Positions 1 to 8,998 are shown, numbered from the stretch's first letter. The stretch: 64,000 nt of DNA from Hymenobacter aerophilus DSM 13606 (GCF_000382225.1 NZ_KB907808.1:62001-126000); one strand, 5' to 3'. Made by a program: numbers and translations. The notes: generated from the letters alone by a model not told the origin.

Positions 1-1296
1 GAGCGTGAAGGCCATCAGACCCAGGATAATCATCATGCCCACTTTCTGGGCGTTTTCCATGAAGGCGTCGGAGGGCTTGCGGCCAGCTACCATTTCGTAG
101 AGCAGGAACACCACATGGCCGCCGTCGAGGGCCGGGATGGGCAGCAGGTTCATGAAGGCCAGCACCATCGAGAGCAGGCCCGTGAGCGTCCAGAACCGGA
201 GCCAGTCCCAGGTGCCGCCGTACTGCTGGGCAATTTCAATCGGCCCGCCCACCGACTTGCGGAACGAAGCCTCACCGCGGAAAATCTTGCCGAACGCCTT
301 CATCTGGGTCGTTACGACGCCAAAGGCCTGCTTGGTGCCTACTGGCACGGCTTCCAGCAGCCCGTAGTTGCGGGTTTCAAACTTGAGCAGCGACTTGGGC
401 AGGAAACCGATTTTGCCGTCGTCGTCCACGTTCACGTTCAGGGCTACGGGCTGACCGGCGCGCTCCACGCGCACGGCTATCGGCTTGCCGGCCTGGTCTT
501 TCAGGGCTTTCTGCAGCTCGGGAAAGAAACGGATGGCGGTGCTGCCCACGGTCAGGATACGGTCCTGGGGCTGCAGGCCGGCTTTGGCGGCCGGGCTGCC
601 GGGCACTACCCGGTCCACCACAAACGGGTCGAGGGGCTGCACGAAACGCTCTTCGCCCTGCTCGGAGAGACGGTCCATAAAGTTGTCGGGCACGGGCACG
701 TCCACCAGCTGGCCGGCGCGGTCGACGGTGTAGTAGGCGCTGGAGCCCAGAATCACGTCGGGGCTGTACACGTCGCTGAAATCGTCGAAGGGGCGGCCGT
801 TGATTTTCACGATTTTGTCGCCCTCACGGAAGCCCATTTCCTTGCCCAGCTCGCTCGGCACGATGCCGTAGCGGACCTCCGAAGCCGGCAAATAGCTCTG
901 GCCGTAGTTGAAGGTGAGCAGCGTGAAAATGACGATGCCGGTTATCACGTTCATAATAATGCCGCCCAGCATTACAATCAGGCGCTGCCAGGCCGGCTTC
1001 GAGCGGAACTCGTCGGGGGCGGGCTCGGCGGCGAGGCTGGCCGCGTCCTGGGTTTCATCGACCATGCCGTGGATGGCCACGTAGCCGCCCAGCGGGAACC
1101 AGCCCAAGCCGTACTCCGTCTCGCCGATTTTCTTTTTGAACAGGGCGAAGTTCATCACCCCCGGCAGTGGGAACAGGAAGTCGAAGAAGATGTAAAACTT
1201 ATCGACCCGGATTTTAAAGTATTTGGCGGCCGCAAAGTGTCCGAACTCGTGCAGGCCAACTAGCAGCGAAAGGCCCAGCAGCAGGTTGCCGGCCAT
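1..1296 (-). CDS. rseP: RseP-type site-2 intramembrane zinc protease (M50), 3' end cut by window
   Basis: Regulated intramembrane proteolysis enzyme of the inner membrane; family members cleave anti-sigma factors and leftover signal peptides. The reverse strand gives an open frame from ATG at 1296 to the window edge, about 432 residues, close to full length for the family. Visible motifs are HEFGH at residues 16-20 inside the first membrane segment (zinc ligands and catalytic Glu), a PDZ-like middle region, and NLLPIPALDGGH near the C-terminus (third zinc ligand). The frame continues upstream as L-E-G-L-I before this ATG, so a TTG start at 1311 is also possible; Bacteroidota homologues, as I recall them, often begin with such a stretch. 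It lies downstream of dxr in the same direction, a common bacterial arrangement, with a palindromic element between them. The stop codon lies outside the window. Confidence 0.93.
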   Translation of the reverse strand, partial: MAGNLLLGLSLLVGLHEFGHFAAAKYFKIRVDKFYIFFDFLFPLPGVMNFALFKKKIGETEYGLGWFPLGGYVAIHGMVDETQDAASLAAEPAPDEFRSKPAWQRLIVMLGGIIMNVITGIVIFTLLTFNYGQSYLPASEVRYGIVPSELGKEMGFREGDKIVKINGRPFDDFSDVYSPDVILGSSAYYTVDRAGQLVDVPVPDNFMDRLSEQGEERFVQPLDPFVVDRVVPGSPAAKAGLQPQDRILTVGSTAIRFFPELQKALKDQAGKPIAVRVERAGQPVALNVNVDDDGKIGFLPKSLLKFETRNYGLLEAVPVGTKQAFGVVTTQMKAFGKIFRGEASFRKSVGGPIEIAQQYGGTWDWLRFWTLTGLLSMVLAFMNLLPIPALDGGHVVFLLYEMVAGRKPSDAFMENAQKVGMMIILGLMAFTL

Positions 1297-1375
1297 GATT
1301 AATCCTTCCAAAAGAGCGGGGTGATTTAGGTGATGAGGTGAAAGGTGATGGGGCGGAGAGGCTGGCCGGCCCGCC

Positions 1376-1463
1376 TGTCATCCTGAGCGGAGCGAAGGAC
1401 CTATAAAGAAGGTATTATCAGATATTACCTTCTTTATAGGTCCTTCGCTCCGCTCAGGATGAC
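1376..1463. repeat. Palindromic element, family A copy 1
   Basis: Two near-complementary arms of about 40 bases (TGTCATCCTGAGCGGAGCG... and ...CGCTCCGCTCAGGATGACA) enclose a short AT-rich loop. It lies between dxr and rseP. Related copies are at 2744, 59581 and 61091. Confidence 0.92.
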
Positions 1464-1537
1464 AAGTAGTTCTATCTATCCATGGCCCAACAAACAACGC
1501 GCCGCGGCCTGTGGTTCGCCGGGTTCCGGCCAGCCTG

Positions 1538-2716
1538 TCAGGCGCGAAGAGTTGGGAGTAGTTCGGTGGCCACGCGGCGCGTTTCCTGGTCGGTGGCTAC
1601 GTAGTCGGCCAGGGTTGGAGCGGCAAGGTACGAAACCCGCGCGAGGCTGGTTTCTACCACGTCCGACATCTGCAGGAAGCCGATTTCATCGCGCAGAAAG
1701 GCGGCTACGGCTATTTCGTTGGCGGCGTTGAGAATGCAGGGCGCGTTGCCGCCGCGGCGCATGGCCTCGAAAGCCAGCCCCAGGTTGCGGAAAGCGGTGG
1801 TATCAGCCGGCTCGAACGTGAGTTGCGGATAATCCAGAAAGTTGAAGCGCGGGAAGTCGTTGGGCAGCCGTTGCGGGTAGCCCAGCGCGTACTGAATGGG
1901 CAGCTTCATGTCGGGCAGGCCGAGTTGGGCCTTGAGCGAGCCATCCTCGAACTGCACCAGCGAGTGGACGATGCTTTGCGGATGCACAATGACTTCCACC
2001 TGCTCGTCGCGCAGGCCGAACAGCCATTTGGCTTCGATGACTTCGAGGCCCTTGTTCATGAGCGAGGCCGAGTCGATGGTGATTTTGGCGCCCATGTCCC
2101 AGTTGGGGTGCTTGAGGGCCTGGGCGCGGGTTACCTGGGCCAGCTGCGCGCGGCTCCGGCCCCGGAACGGCCCGCCCGAGGCCGTGAGGATGATTTTCTC
2201 AATCGGGTTCTGCTCCTCCCCCACCAGGCACTGGAAAATGGCCGAGTGCTCCGAATCGACGGGCAGCAGCTTCACGTTGTGCTCGCGCACCAGCTCGGTT
2301 ATCAGCTGGCCGGCCACTACCAGGGTTTCCTTGTTGGCCAGCGCAATATCGTGGCCGGCTTTGATGGCGGCCACCGTGGGCAGCAGCCCGGCGTAGCCCA
2401 CCATGGCCGTCAGCACCACGTCGGTAGCGGGCCGGCCGGCTACTTCGGCCAGGGCGTCGGCCCCCGCCAGCACCTCCGTTTCGGGCTGACTGGCCAGTGC
2501 CTCGCGCACCTGGGCGTAGCGGCTTTCGTCGCCAATAACCACGGCGGCGGGCCGGAACTCGCGGGCCTGGGCCACCAGCAACTCGGCATTCGACTGGGCC
2601 GACAGCGCCGACACGACGAACCGGCCGGGCTGGGCGCGGAGCACGTCGAGAGCCTGGGTACCAATAGAGCCGGTGGAGCCGAGCAGGGCGACGCGCTTGG
2701 GGGTTTGGGGGGACAT
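1538..2716 (-). CDS. dxr: 1-deoxy-D-xylulose-5-phosphate reductoisomerase
   Basis: Converts 1-deoxy-D-xylulose 5-phosphate to 2-C-methyl-D-erythritol 4-phosphate with NADPH, the second step of the MEP isoprenoid pathway (cytosol). The 392 residues match the normal family length. The N-terminal GSTGSIG (13-19) is the NADPH loop. VDSEHSAIFQ, SGGPFRG and HPNWDMGAKITIDSASLMNKG carry the metal- and substrate-binding residues of the active site. ANKETLV and CILNAANE are further conserved blocks. The ATG at 2716 lies just before the Rossmann strand, so this start is secure. The gene is transcribed towards rseP; palindromic elements sit on both sides of it. Confidence 0.97.
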   Translation of the reverse strand: MSPQTPKRVALLGSTGSIGTQALDVLRAQPGRFVVSALSAQSNAELLVAQAREFRPAAVVIGDESRYAQVREALASQPETEVLAGADALAEVAGRPATDVVLTAMVGYAGLLPTVAAIKAGHDIALANKETLVVAGQLITELVREHNVKLLPVDSEHSAIFQCLVGEEQNPIEKIILTASGGPFRGRSRAQLAQVTRAQALKHPNWDMGAKITIDSASLMNKGLEVIEAKWLFGLRDEQVEVIVHPQSIVHSLVQFEDGSLKAQLGLPDMKLPIQYALGYPQRLPNDFPRFNFLDYPQLTFEPADTTAFRNLGLAFEAMRRGGNAPCILNAANEIAVAAFLRDEIGFLQMSDVVETSLARVSYLAAPTLADYVATDQETRRVATELLPTLRA

Positions 2717-2743
2717 GGGGCGGGATTGGATTCGGACAACCCA

Positions 2744-2838
2744 CCTGTCATCCTGAGCGGAGCGAAGGACCTATACAGAAGCTAACTTCTGAGATTAGTA
2801 TTGCTGTATAGGTCCTTCGCTCCGCTCAGCATGACAGG
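2744..2838. repeat. Palindromic element, family A copy 2
   Basis: Same arms as copy 1 around a different loop. One arm mismatch is visible: the right arm reads CAGCATGACA where copies 1, 3 and 4 read CAGGATGACA. It lies between the divergent starts of dxr and the next gene. Confidence 0.9.
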
Positions 2839-2940
2839 CGGGTTCAGCAAAACTACGGCTTCCGGCGGCTTATCGGCTTCGGGTTAACCTCCGCGGCCCA
2901 AAAGCGCGTACTTTGGGCTTCCACCAGCCTTTCTCCCGCC

Positions 2941-3423
2941 GTGAGCACCTCCGCCGCCCCCGATTCTGCCGCCTTCGATAAAGCCCGCACCGGCCTCTGG
3001 GCCAGCCTGCAGAAGCACCTGGCTTCCATCTACGCCGCCGAAACCGACTACCGCGCCGCCACCCGCTTCACCGACACGTTTCCGTTTTCGGCCTCCGCCG
3101 CCACGCCCCAGCAGCTGCTCGACTATCAGCACCAACGGGCGGTCCTGCGCGACCTGTTCGTGGACGAAACCACCCAGCTCGATACGCTGGTAAAAGCCAT
3201 CCGCGCCAAAGGTTACGCCGAGTCCGACCAGAAGCTGCTGCTGCTCATGCTACTGGGCTACCTCGATCTGGCCGAAACCGTTTTCGCCCTGCTCGACACC
3301 CACCGCCCCAGCCAGCTCGAACCCGACGAGGAACTCGACGAAGCCCGCGGCCGCTTCGAGCGTATCCGCAACTTCATCCGCCTCAACATCCGGGGTGTAG
3401 CGGGCCTGCTGAAGGGTATTTAG
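2941..3423 (+). CDS. Conserved-looking hypothetical protein, 160 aa
   Basis: I do not recognise this family. The frame opens at GTG 2941; no ATG lies nearby in frame. A near-consensus -7 box (TACTTTG, one base short of TAnnTTTG) lies about 25 bases upstream, so a short leader is likely. The protein is soluble and mostly helical in appearance, with no signal peptide or membrane segment. Residues 100-125 are Leu-rich (KLLLLMLLGYLDLAETVF), followed by an acidic stretch and a basic C-terminus. Codon use matches the neighbouring core genes, which supports a real gene. Its stop is immediately followed by a family B palindrome. Confidence 0.7.
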   Translation: MSTSAAPDSAAFDKARTGLWASLQKHLASIYAAETDYRAATRFTDTFPFSASAATPQQLLDYQHQRAVLRDLFVDETTQLDTLVKAIRAKGYAESDQKLLLLMLLGYLDLAETVFALLDTHRPSQLEPDEELDEARGRFERIRNFIRLNIRGVAGLLKGI

Positions 3424-3425
3424 TA

Positions 3426-3525
3426 AACGTCATTCAGAGCGAAGCGAAGAATCTCGCGTGCTATTGTTGGGACTGCTAACTCAACGTCAGCACGCGAGAT
3501 TCTTTGCTTCGCTCTGAAGGACGTT
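3426..3525. repeat. Palindromic element, family B copy 1
   Basis: Arms begin AACGTCATTCAGAGCGAAGC and are mirrored at the right end. The element fills the whole gap between two convergent genes and touches the stop codon of the minus-strand gene at 3525. Confidence 0.9.
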
Positions 3526-3989
3526 CAGCTGACCGCTAAAACCTGCACTGATTTTCCGTTGAAGCTCACCGATTCGCCGGCCCGCTTACCGCCCAGGGCG
3601 GCGGCTACCGGCGCGGCGGCCGATACGGCGAAGTAATCGGTGCCATCGAGCGGGAGCTTGCCGGCGCTGATGCCGAGGTAGAACCAGCCCATCGAGGTGT
3701 GTACCAGCGCGCCGGGGCGCACAGCGTCGCAGGGCAGCTCGGGGTTGATGCGCTGGATTTCGGCCAGCAGTTGGCGGGCCTGCTGGAGCTGCACCAGGTT
3801 TCGGTCGCGCTCATTCTGGGCCATGGCGCGGCCGGTTTCGTACTTGTCGCCGGCGCTGCTCTTGGTTTCGGAGTTGGCCGATTCCTGAGCCGCGTTGATG
3901 GCCGCCTGGATGGCGGCCAGCCGCTCGTGCACGTAGGCCAGGCACAGGGCGTGCAGGCGGGGTTTGATTAGCTGGTTTGAGCTTGCCAT
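3525..3989 (-). CDS. GreA/GreB C-terminal-like small protein
   Basis: 154 residues from ATG 3989. A longer frame to 4022 exists, but MASSNQ at 3989 is the natural start. The N-terminal half is a helical hairpin-like region with the block QESANSETKSSAGDKYETGRAMAQ. The C-terminal half (about 95-150) reads like the FKBP-like fold of transcript-cleavage factor GreA (GALVHTSMGWFYLGISAG, then FAVSAAAPVAAALGGKRAGESV). Bacteroidota homologues are often mislabelled 3-oxoacyl-ACP synthase; nothing here resembles a thiolase fold. A role at RNA polymerase is inference from the fold resemblance. Confidence 0.72.
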   Translation of the reverse strand: MASSNQLIKPRLHALCLAYVHERLAAIQAAINAAQESANSETKSSAGDKYETGRAMAQNERDRNLVQLQQARQLLAEIQRINPELPCDAVRPGALVHTSMGWFYLGISAGKLPLDGTDYFAVSAAAPVAAALGGKRAGESVSFNGKSVQVLAVS

Positions 3990-4159
3990 AGAAGTTGGGG
4001 AGTGTCGTTCGGGCCGCTGCAAAGCTGCTGTTTTTCTGCCAGGTCGGCCGCGCGGGCTTTTTCTGCCGGCCCCACAGCAGCCCTGCCCCCAAACCCGACA
4101 ATAACCGCCTTTGCGGCCCCTGCGTTAGGAAACAACGAACCTAACCAACCTTTTCACGC

Positions 4160-4972
4160 ATGGCAAACGCACCCAAAACGGCCCTGATTACGGGCGGCAC
4201 CAGCGGCATCGGCCGCGAGCTGGCCAACTGCTTCGCCCAGGATAAGTACAACCTCATCATCGTGGCCCGCAGCCAGCAGGAACTCGACCAGACAGCCCAG
4301 GAAATCAGGCAGCAGCACGGCGTCGAGGTCCTGACTATTGCCAAAGACCTGTTTTAGCCCCGGGCCCCGTTCGAGGTCTACGACGAAATAAAGGCGCAGG
4401 GCCGGCAGGTAGATGTGCTGGTCAACGACGCCGGCCAGGGTCAGTACGGCACCTTCGATACCACCGACATCGAGCGGGAGCTGGCCATTATTCAGCTCAA
4501 CATCGGGGCCTGCGTGGTGTTCACCAAGCTGTATCTGCGCGAGATGCTGGCCCGCGACGAAGGCAAAATTCTGCTCGTGGGCAGCATTGCCGGCGAGCTG
4601 CCGGGGCCGTTGCAGGCCGTTTACCACGGCACCAAGGCCTTCGTCAACTCCTTCGCCGAGTCGATTCAGGAAGAAAACAAGGACCGCAACGTCACCATCA
4701 CGGCCCTGCTGCCGGGCCTGACCGACACCGACTTCTTCGACAAAGCCGACATGACCCGCGCCAAGAACGTGGTGGAGAAAAGCGGCATGGCCGAGCCGGC
4801 CGACGTGGCCAAAGATGGCTACCAGGCCCTGATGAACGGCGAAAACCGGGTCATCTCCGGCCTCATGAACAAAGTGCAGGTATCGGCCAGCAACGTCATC
4901 CCCAACGAGCTGGTGGCCGCTAACGTCCACAGTCAGAGCAAGCCCGTTGATGGCGACGAAAGTGCCAAATAG
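4160..4972 (+). pseudogene. Short-chain dehydrogenase/reductase interrupted by an in-frame TAG
   Basis: The frame from ATG 4160 encodes an SDR: TGGTSGIGRE near the N-terminus is the nucleotide-binding loop. Translation meets TAG at 4355-4357 after ...IAKDLF, then continues in the same frame without a shift as PRAPFEVYDEIKAQGRQ, VLVNDAGQG and the catalytic YHGTKAF (Tyr-x3-Lys) to the stop at 4972. Apart from this one codon the 270-codon frame is intact and well conserved, so a single C-to-T change (CAG to TAG) is the simplest explanation. It could be a recent nonsense mutation, a sequencing error, or suppression or reinitiation at an internal start. The NNAG motif reads NDAG. Confidence 0.85.
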
Positions 4973-5015
4973 CGGGCCGGGCCGATGCGGCGCGGACGGT
5001 TAATGTTCCCGAATG

Positions 5016-5271
5016 CATTCCGACATGCCTGGGATGCCCTTCTACATCCTTCGGAACCGTTTCCATACCCCTCGAATGCGTTTCCACACCCTTCGGATGC
5101 ATTTCCGCAGTCCTCGAATGCACTTCCACATCCTTCGAAACCGTTTCCACACCCTCCGGAACCGTTTCCCCACCCTTCGGATGCGTTTCCACACCCCTCG
5201 GATTCGTTTTCACATGCCTCGAATGCCTTTCGACATCCTTCGGATGCGTTTCCACATGCCTCGGATGCGTT
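5016..5271. repeat. 21-bp minisatellite, about 12 units
   Basis: Consecutive units of 21 bases follow the pattern TTTCCACACCCTTCGGATGCG with substitutions at a few fixed positions (CAC/CAT, CCTTCGG/CCTCGAATG, GCG/CCG). Because 21 is a multiple of three, the block is open in several frames on both strands. The heptapeptide translations (PHPSDAF on +, GVETHPK on -) are probably incidental. It fills most of the 417-base gap between the broken dehydrogenase and the M28 peptidase. Confidence 0.93.
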
Positions 5272-5325
5272 GGGAGGCGGGTCGAGGGGCAGATAAATGG
5301 CTGGAGCGGAGCGCGGGGGGCAGCT

Positions 5326-5364
5326 AAAAAAAGCCGGGCTTCCGCGCGTGCGGAAGCCCGGCTT
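5326..5364 (-). terminator. Intrinsic terminator of the M28 peptidase gene
   Basis: A stem AAGCCGGGCTTCCGC / GCGGAAGCCCGGCTT of about 15 bp is followed on the minus strand by a run of seven T. It lies 25 bases after the stop at 5390. Confidence 0.85.
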
Positions 5365-5389
5365 ACGGGCGCAACCGGCCGGCGGCCCC

Positions 5390-6973
5390 TTATCGGTTGT
5401 CAGCCTTGACAACGGGTAGGGCTTTACGGGGCAGTTTCTGGTCGCGCATGGCGGCCTGGTACACGAACGAGGCTACTACCACGGCGGCCTGCTTGAGGTC
5501 GTCGGCGGGCAGACGCTCGTAGGTGTCCATGTTGGTGTGGTGGGTGCGGGTGCCGTAATCGAGCGGGTCCTGGATGAACTGGAAGCCCGGCAGGCCCACC
5601 GCGTCGAAGGCCAGGTGGTCGGTGCCGCCGGTGTTGCGCAGCGTGACGGTGGTGGCGCCCATATCGGCGAAGGGCTTCAGCCAATCGGCAAAAATGGGGG
5701 CGGCGGCCTCGTTGCCCTGGGCGTAGATGCCGCGGATTTTACCGGCGCCGTTGTCGAGGTTGAAGTAAGCGGCCAGCTTCTCGTGGGCTGGCAGCAGCTT
5801 CATGGTGGCGGGGTCGGCGAAGTGGTTTTTCACGTAGTTGCGCGAGCCGAACAGGCCCTGCTCCTCCTCGCCCCAGAGCGCGATGCGGATGGTGCGGCGC
5901 GGCTGCACACCGGCGGCTTTCAGCAGGCGCACGGCTTCCATCATCACGGCCACGCCGGCCGCGTTGTCGGTGGCCCCGGTGGCGGCATGCCACGAGTCGA
6001 TGTGGGCGCCGAGCATCACTACTTCACTCTTGAGCTTGCGGTCGGTGCCGGCAATTTCGGCCACCACGTTGTAGCCCTTCAGGTCCTGGTCCTGGAAGCG
6101 GGTGCGGGTTTCCATCTCCACTTCCACCGGCAGGCCGGCATCGGCGAGGCGGATGAGGCGGAGCAGGTCTTCGGGGGCCATTTCTATTTCGGGCAGCACG
6201 GGCTTGGCGTCGGCGGCGTAGGGGGCGCCGTTGGAGGTAAAGAACGTGCCATCGGAGCCGCCGCGGGTGCTCAGGATGGCGGCGGCGCCTTCGGCCTGCA
6301 CCATGTCGAGCAGCTTGGTGCGCAGGGCGAACATAGCGCGACGGTTTTTCAGCTGCTCATCGGCCTTGGGGTCGGCGGGCCGGGGCGCAGCGTTGGGGGC
6401 GGGCAATTGGTAGTCGGCCATTTTCTGCAGCTCCTCGGCCGTGTAGCGCCTGGCGTCGGGCTCGAAGGAGGGCGTAGGCGGGTTGGCCACGTCGAGCAGC
6501 ACGATTTTGTCGCGCAGCTGGCCCTGGTACTTCGCCAGGTCGGCTTCGGAAGCGGCGCGCACCACCATCACCCGCTTTTTCAGCGCGCCGTTGGTGCCGG
6601 GCGTCCAGGCCTTGGGGGCCCCGATGAGGGCGTGGTAGTAGGGCGCCGTCATGGCCAGGTACGACTTATCGATGTTCCAGCCACGGCCGAACGTGCCCCA
6701 GGGCTCGATGCTGGCCTTGGTCAGACCCCAATCGGCGAGCTGCTTGCGGCTCCACTCGTTGGCGCGGGCCAGGCCCTCGGAGCCAGCCAGGCGCGGGCCG
6801 CTCACATCGGTCAGGTAAAAGGCTGTTTCCATCACTTTGGAGCGGTTCAGGCCTTCGTCTTTAATCTTGGCGAGCATGGCCGGGTCGGCCTTGGTGCCGC
6901 CCGACTGGGCCAGCGCGGGGGCGGAAAAGGCCAGCGAGCCGGCCAGCACGAGGAAGCGGAAAGTGTGCATCAT
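5390..6973 (-). CDS. Secreted M28-family zinc aminopeptidase/carboxypeptidase
   Basis: Exported di-zinc exopeptidase. The 528 residues start at ATG 6973 (a second ATG follows at once), giving a clean signal peptide that ends ...SAPALAQS. A longer frame to 7138 lacks a sensible N-terminus. Residues about 25-300 form the N-terminal region with a PA-like insert. The M28 catalytic core shows GAHIDSW (first His-Asp), GATDNAAG (bridging Asp), WGEEEQG (catalytic Glu pair), FNLDNG (Asp) and TRTHHTNMDT (last His). All metal ligands appear present, so the enzyme should be active. It is monocistronic with its own terminator. Substrate specificity cannot be read from the sequence. Confidence 0.92.
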   Translation of the reverse strand: MMHTFRFLVLAGSLAFSAPALAQSGGTKADPAMLAKIKDEGLNRSKVMETAFYLTDVSGPRLAGSEGLARANEWSRKQLADWGLTKASIEPWGTFGRGWNIDKSYLAMTAPYYHALIGAPKAWTPGTNGALKKRVMVVRAASEADLAKYQGQLRDKIVLLDVANPPTPSFEPDARRYTAEELQKMADYQLPAPNAAPRPADPKADEQLKNRRAMFALRTKLLDMVQAEGAAAILSTRGGSDGTFFTSNGAPYAADAKPVLPEIEMAPEDLLRLIRLADAGLPVEVEMETRTRFQDQDLKGYNVVAEIAGTDRKLKSEVVMLGAHIDSWHAATGATDNAAGVAVMMEAVRLLKAAGVQPRRTIRIALWGEEEQGLFGSRNYVKNHFADPATMKLLPAHEKLAAYFNLDNGAGKIRGIYAQGNEAAAPIFADWLKPFADMGATTVTLRNTGGTDHLAFDAVGLPGFQFIQDPLDYGTRTHHTNMDTYERLPADDLKQAAVVVASFVYQAAMRDQKLPRKALPVVKADNR

Positions 6974-7180
6974 ATGAAATGAGGGAGAGGATGGACTGCC
7001 ACCGGGGCAGCCCAAATACCCCGAAATGGCCTTCCGGTTGCATCCGGCACCAGCCAATCGGCCAGGCATCTCGCTTTCGCCCCGGCTTTGCGCCCCATCA
7101 GCAGCCGCGCCCATCTTCTGCCAGCCTAACCCCGGCAAGGCCCTGCTCGTCTAAAGGGGTTCACCCTTACACGCGACTGA

Positions 7181-8992
7181 ATGAGCCTCTGGCAGATTAT
7201 TCAACGCCTTTTCCCGTACGTGCGGCCCTACCGCGGGCTGGTGCTGGGCACGCTGCTGCTCACGCTGGTTGGCTCGCTGGCGGCGCAGGTCAACCCGTTC
7301 GTGCTGCGCTACACCGTGGACACGGTGCAGGGGCTGCTCAACCAGAACAAGGGCCTGGCGCAGGGCATGGATTTGCTGCTGCTGGTGAGCGGGCTGCTGC
7401 TGGGCAAGGAAATCATCTACACCTTCATCCAGTTCGGGCAACGGTATTTCGGCGAGAAAATCCGCATCAGCGTGTCGGGCAGCCTGATGCACGAGGCGGT
7501 GCAGCGGGTGGTGGGCTACCAGCTGGGCTTTTATGCCGACACCGGCAACCAGACCGGCAAGCTCCAGACCCGCATCGATCGGGGCGTGGAAAGCCTGATG
7601 AAGCTGGTGCAGAACTTCTTTATTGATATTCTGCCGCTGTTTGCCAACTCGGTGGTGGCGCTGGTGGTGATGTTTGCGGCCAACCTGTACGTGGGGCTGG
7701 TGGCGGTGGCGGTGCTGCCGGTGTACTTCTGGCTGAGCTTCCGGCAGGCCGACCGCCTCAATGGCACCCGCCGGGCGTTGCGGGGCCTGCGCGAGGCGCG
7801 CAGCCAGGGCCTGGTCAATTTGATTGATTCGGCGGTGGTTATCAAGAGCTTCGTGCGCGAAGACTACGAGGCCACCAAGCAGAACCAGCTGCAGGACGAT
7901 TTGCAGGCCGCCCAGCTCCAGACGCGCCGCATCAGCTTCCGCTACGACGGCCTGAAAACCTTCACCGAGCAGATTGGCGTGGTGCTCATCATCGTGCTCA
8001 CGGCCTACCTCGTGCTCGATGGGCAAATCAGCATCGGGGCCATCATGTTCCACATCCTGCTGTTCAACAACGTGTCGGCGCCCATCCGGCAGCTGCACCG
8101 CATCTACGACGAGATGAACGATGCTCTCACCTACTCCGAGGGCTTCTTCGACATTCTGGATGCCCGCAACGCCGTGGAGCCCACCGGCCAGCTCCGGCCC
8201 GACCACCTGCGCGGCACCTTCGACATCTGCCACGTTGATTTCACTTACCCCAGCGGCACCCAGGCCCTGCACGATGTGTGCCTGACGATTGAGGCCGGCA
8301 AAACCACCGCCCTGGTGGGCCTGAGCGGGGCTGGCAAGAGCACCATCATCAACCTGCTCTGCAAGTTCTACGCCCCCGACCGCGGCCAGATGCTGCTCGA
8401 CGGCCAGCCGCTGGCCGACTACGACACCCACGCGCTACGCCGGCAAATCGGACTGGTGCTGCAGAAAAACCACATTTTCAAGGGCACTATTGAGGAGAAC
8501 ATCCGCTACGGCGTGATGGACGCCACCCTCGACCAGATAAAGCAGGCGGCCCGGCAGGCCTACCTACACGAGCAGATTATGGAGCTGCCCAAGGGCTACC
8601 AGAGTGATGCCCAGCAACTCTCGGGCGGGCAGCAGCAGCGCATCGCCATTGCCCGGCTGTTTCTCAAAGACCCGCCCATCATCTTCCTCGACGAGCCCAC
8701 CGCCTCGCTCGATGCCATTGCCACCGAGCAAATCAAGAACTCGCTCGACGCCATCAAGCAGGGCCGCACCGTGGTCATCATCTCCCACAGCCTGGCCCAG
8801 ATTGTCGATGCCGACTGCATTTACGTGATGAAGCAGGGCCGCATGGTGGAAAGTGGCACCCACGAGCACCTCTACGACCTGCGCGGCACCTACCGCGAAA
8901 TTTTCGACGCCTCGGCCCGCAGCCTCAACATCGAAAAGCTGGCCCGCGTGCTGGTGGACGACGGCGACGAGGTGAGCGACACGGCGGGGTAG
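7181..8992 (+). CDS. ABC exporter, fused permease and ATPase (half-transporter)
   Basis: 603 residues: an N-terminal six-helix exporter domain (about 15-310) followed by one nucleotide-binding domain. Walker A is GLSGAGKST (about 379-387), signature LSGGQQQR (about 481), Walker B IIFLDEPTAS and H-loop IISHS. This is the MsbA/LmrA-type layout that acts as a homodimer or paired heterodimer in the inner membrane. The N-terminus MSLWQIIQRLFPYVRPYRGLV is typical. No partner half-transporter, periplasmic adaptor or outer-membrane channel is adjacent, so the substrate (lipid, peptide or drug) cannot be assigned. It is divergent from the M28 gene across about 200 bases. Confidence 0.93.
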   Translation: MSLWQIIQRLFPYVRPYRGLVLGTLLLTLVGSLAAQVNPFVLRYTVDTVQGLLNQNKGLAQGMDLLLLVSGLLLGKEIIYTFIQFGQRYFGEKIRISVSGSLMHEAVQRVVGYQLGFYADTGNQTGKLQTRIDRGVESLMKLVQNFFIDILPLFANSVVALVVMFAANLYVGLVAVAVLPVYFWLSFRQADRLNGTRRALRGLREARSQGLVNLIDSAVVIKSFVREDYEATKQNQLQDDLQAAQLQTRRISFRYDGLKTFTEQIGVVLIIVLTAYLVLDGQISIGAIMFHILLFNNVSAPIRQLHRIYDEMNDALTYSEGFFDILDARNAVEPTGQLRPDHLRGTFDICHVDFTYPSGTQALHDVCLTIEAGKTTALVGLSGAGKSTIINLLCKFYAPDRGQMLLDGQPLADYDTHALRRQIGLVLQKNHIFKGTIEENIRYGVMDATLDQIKQAARQAYLHEQIMELPKGYQSDAQQLSGGQQQRIAIARLFLKDPPIIFLDEPTASLDAIATEQIKNSLDAIKQGRTVVIISHSLAQIVDADCIYVMKQGRMVESGTHEHLYDLRGTYREIFDASARSLNIEKLARVLVDDGDEVSDTAG

Positions 8993-8998
8993 CCGGGC

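Noticed and set aside
115..1263. 382-residue open frame on the + strand
   Set aside because: It is the antisense of rseP; composition is that of a mirrored GC-rich gene and no family motif is present.
1376..1463. Ordinary rho-independent terminator
   Set aside because: Arms are far longer than needed, lack a terminal T-run and recur elsewhere with identical arms, so this is a repeat element even if it also terminates.
5016..5271. CRISPR array
   Set aside because: Units are contiguous 21-mers with no unique spacers and no cas genes.
4933..5412. Open frames over the 21-base minisatellite on both strands, giving heptapeptide repeat proteins
   Set aside because: The period is a multiple of three, so open frames are expected. 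No start context, signal or flanking domain supports translation.
5537..6982. 481-residue + frame across the M28 peptidase gene
   Set aside because: Antisense shadow of a gene with intact metal-ligand motifs.
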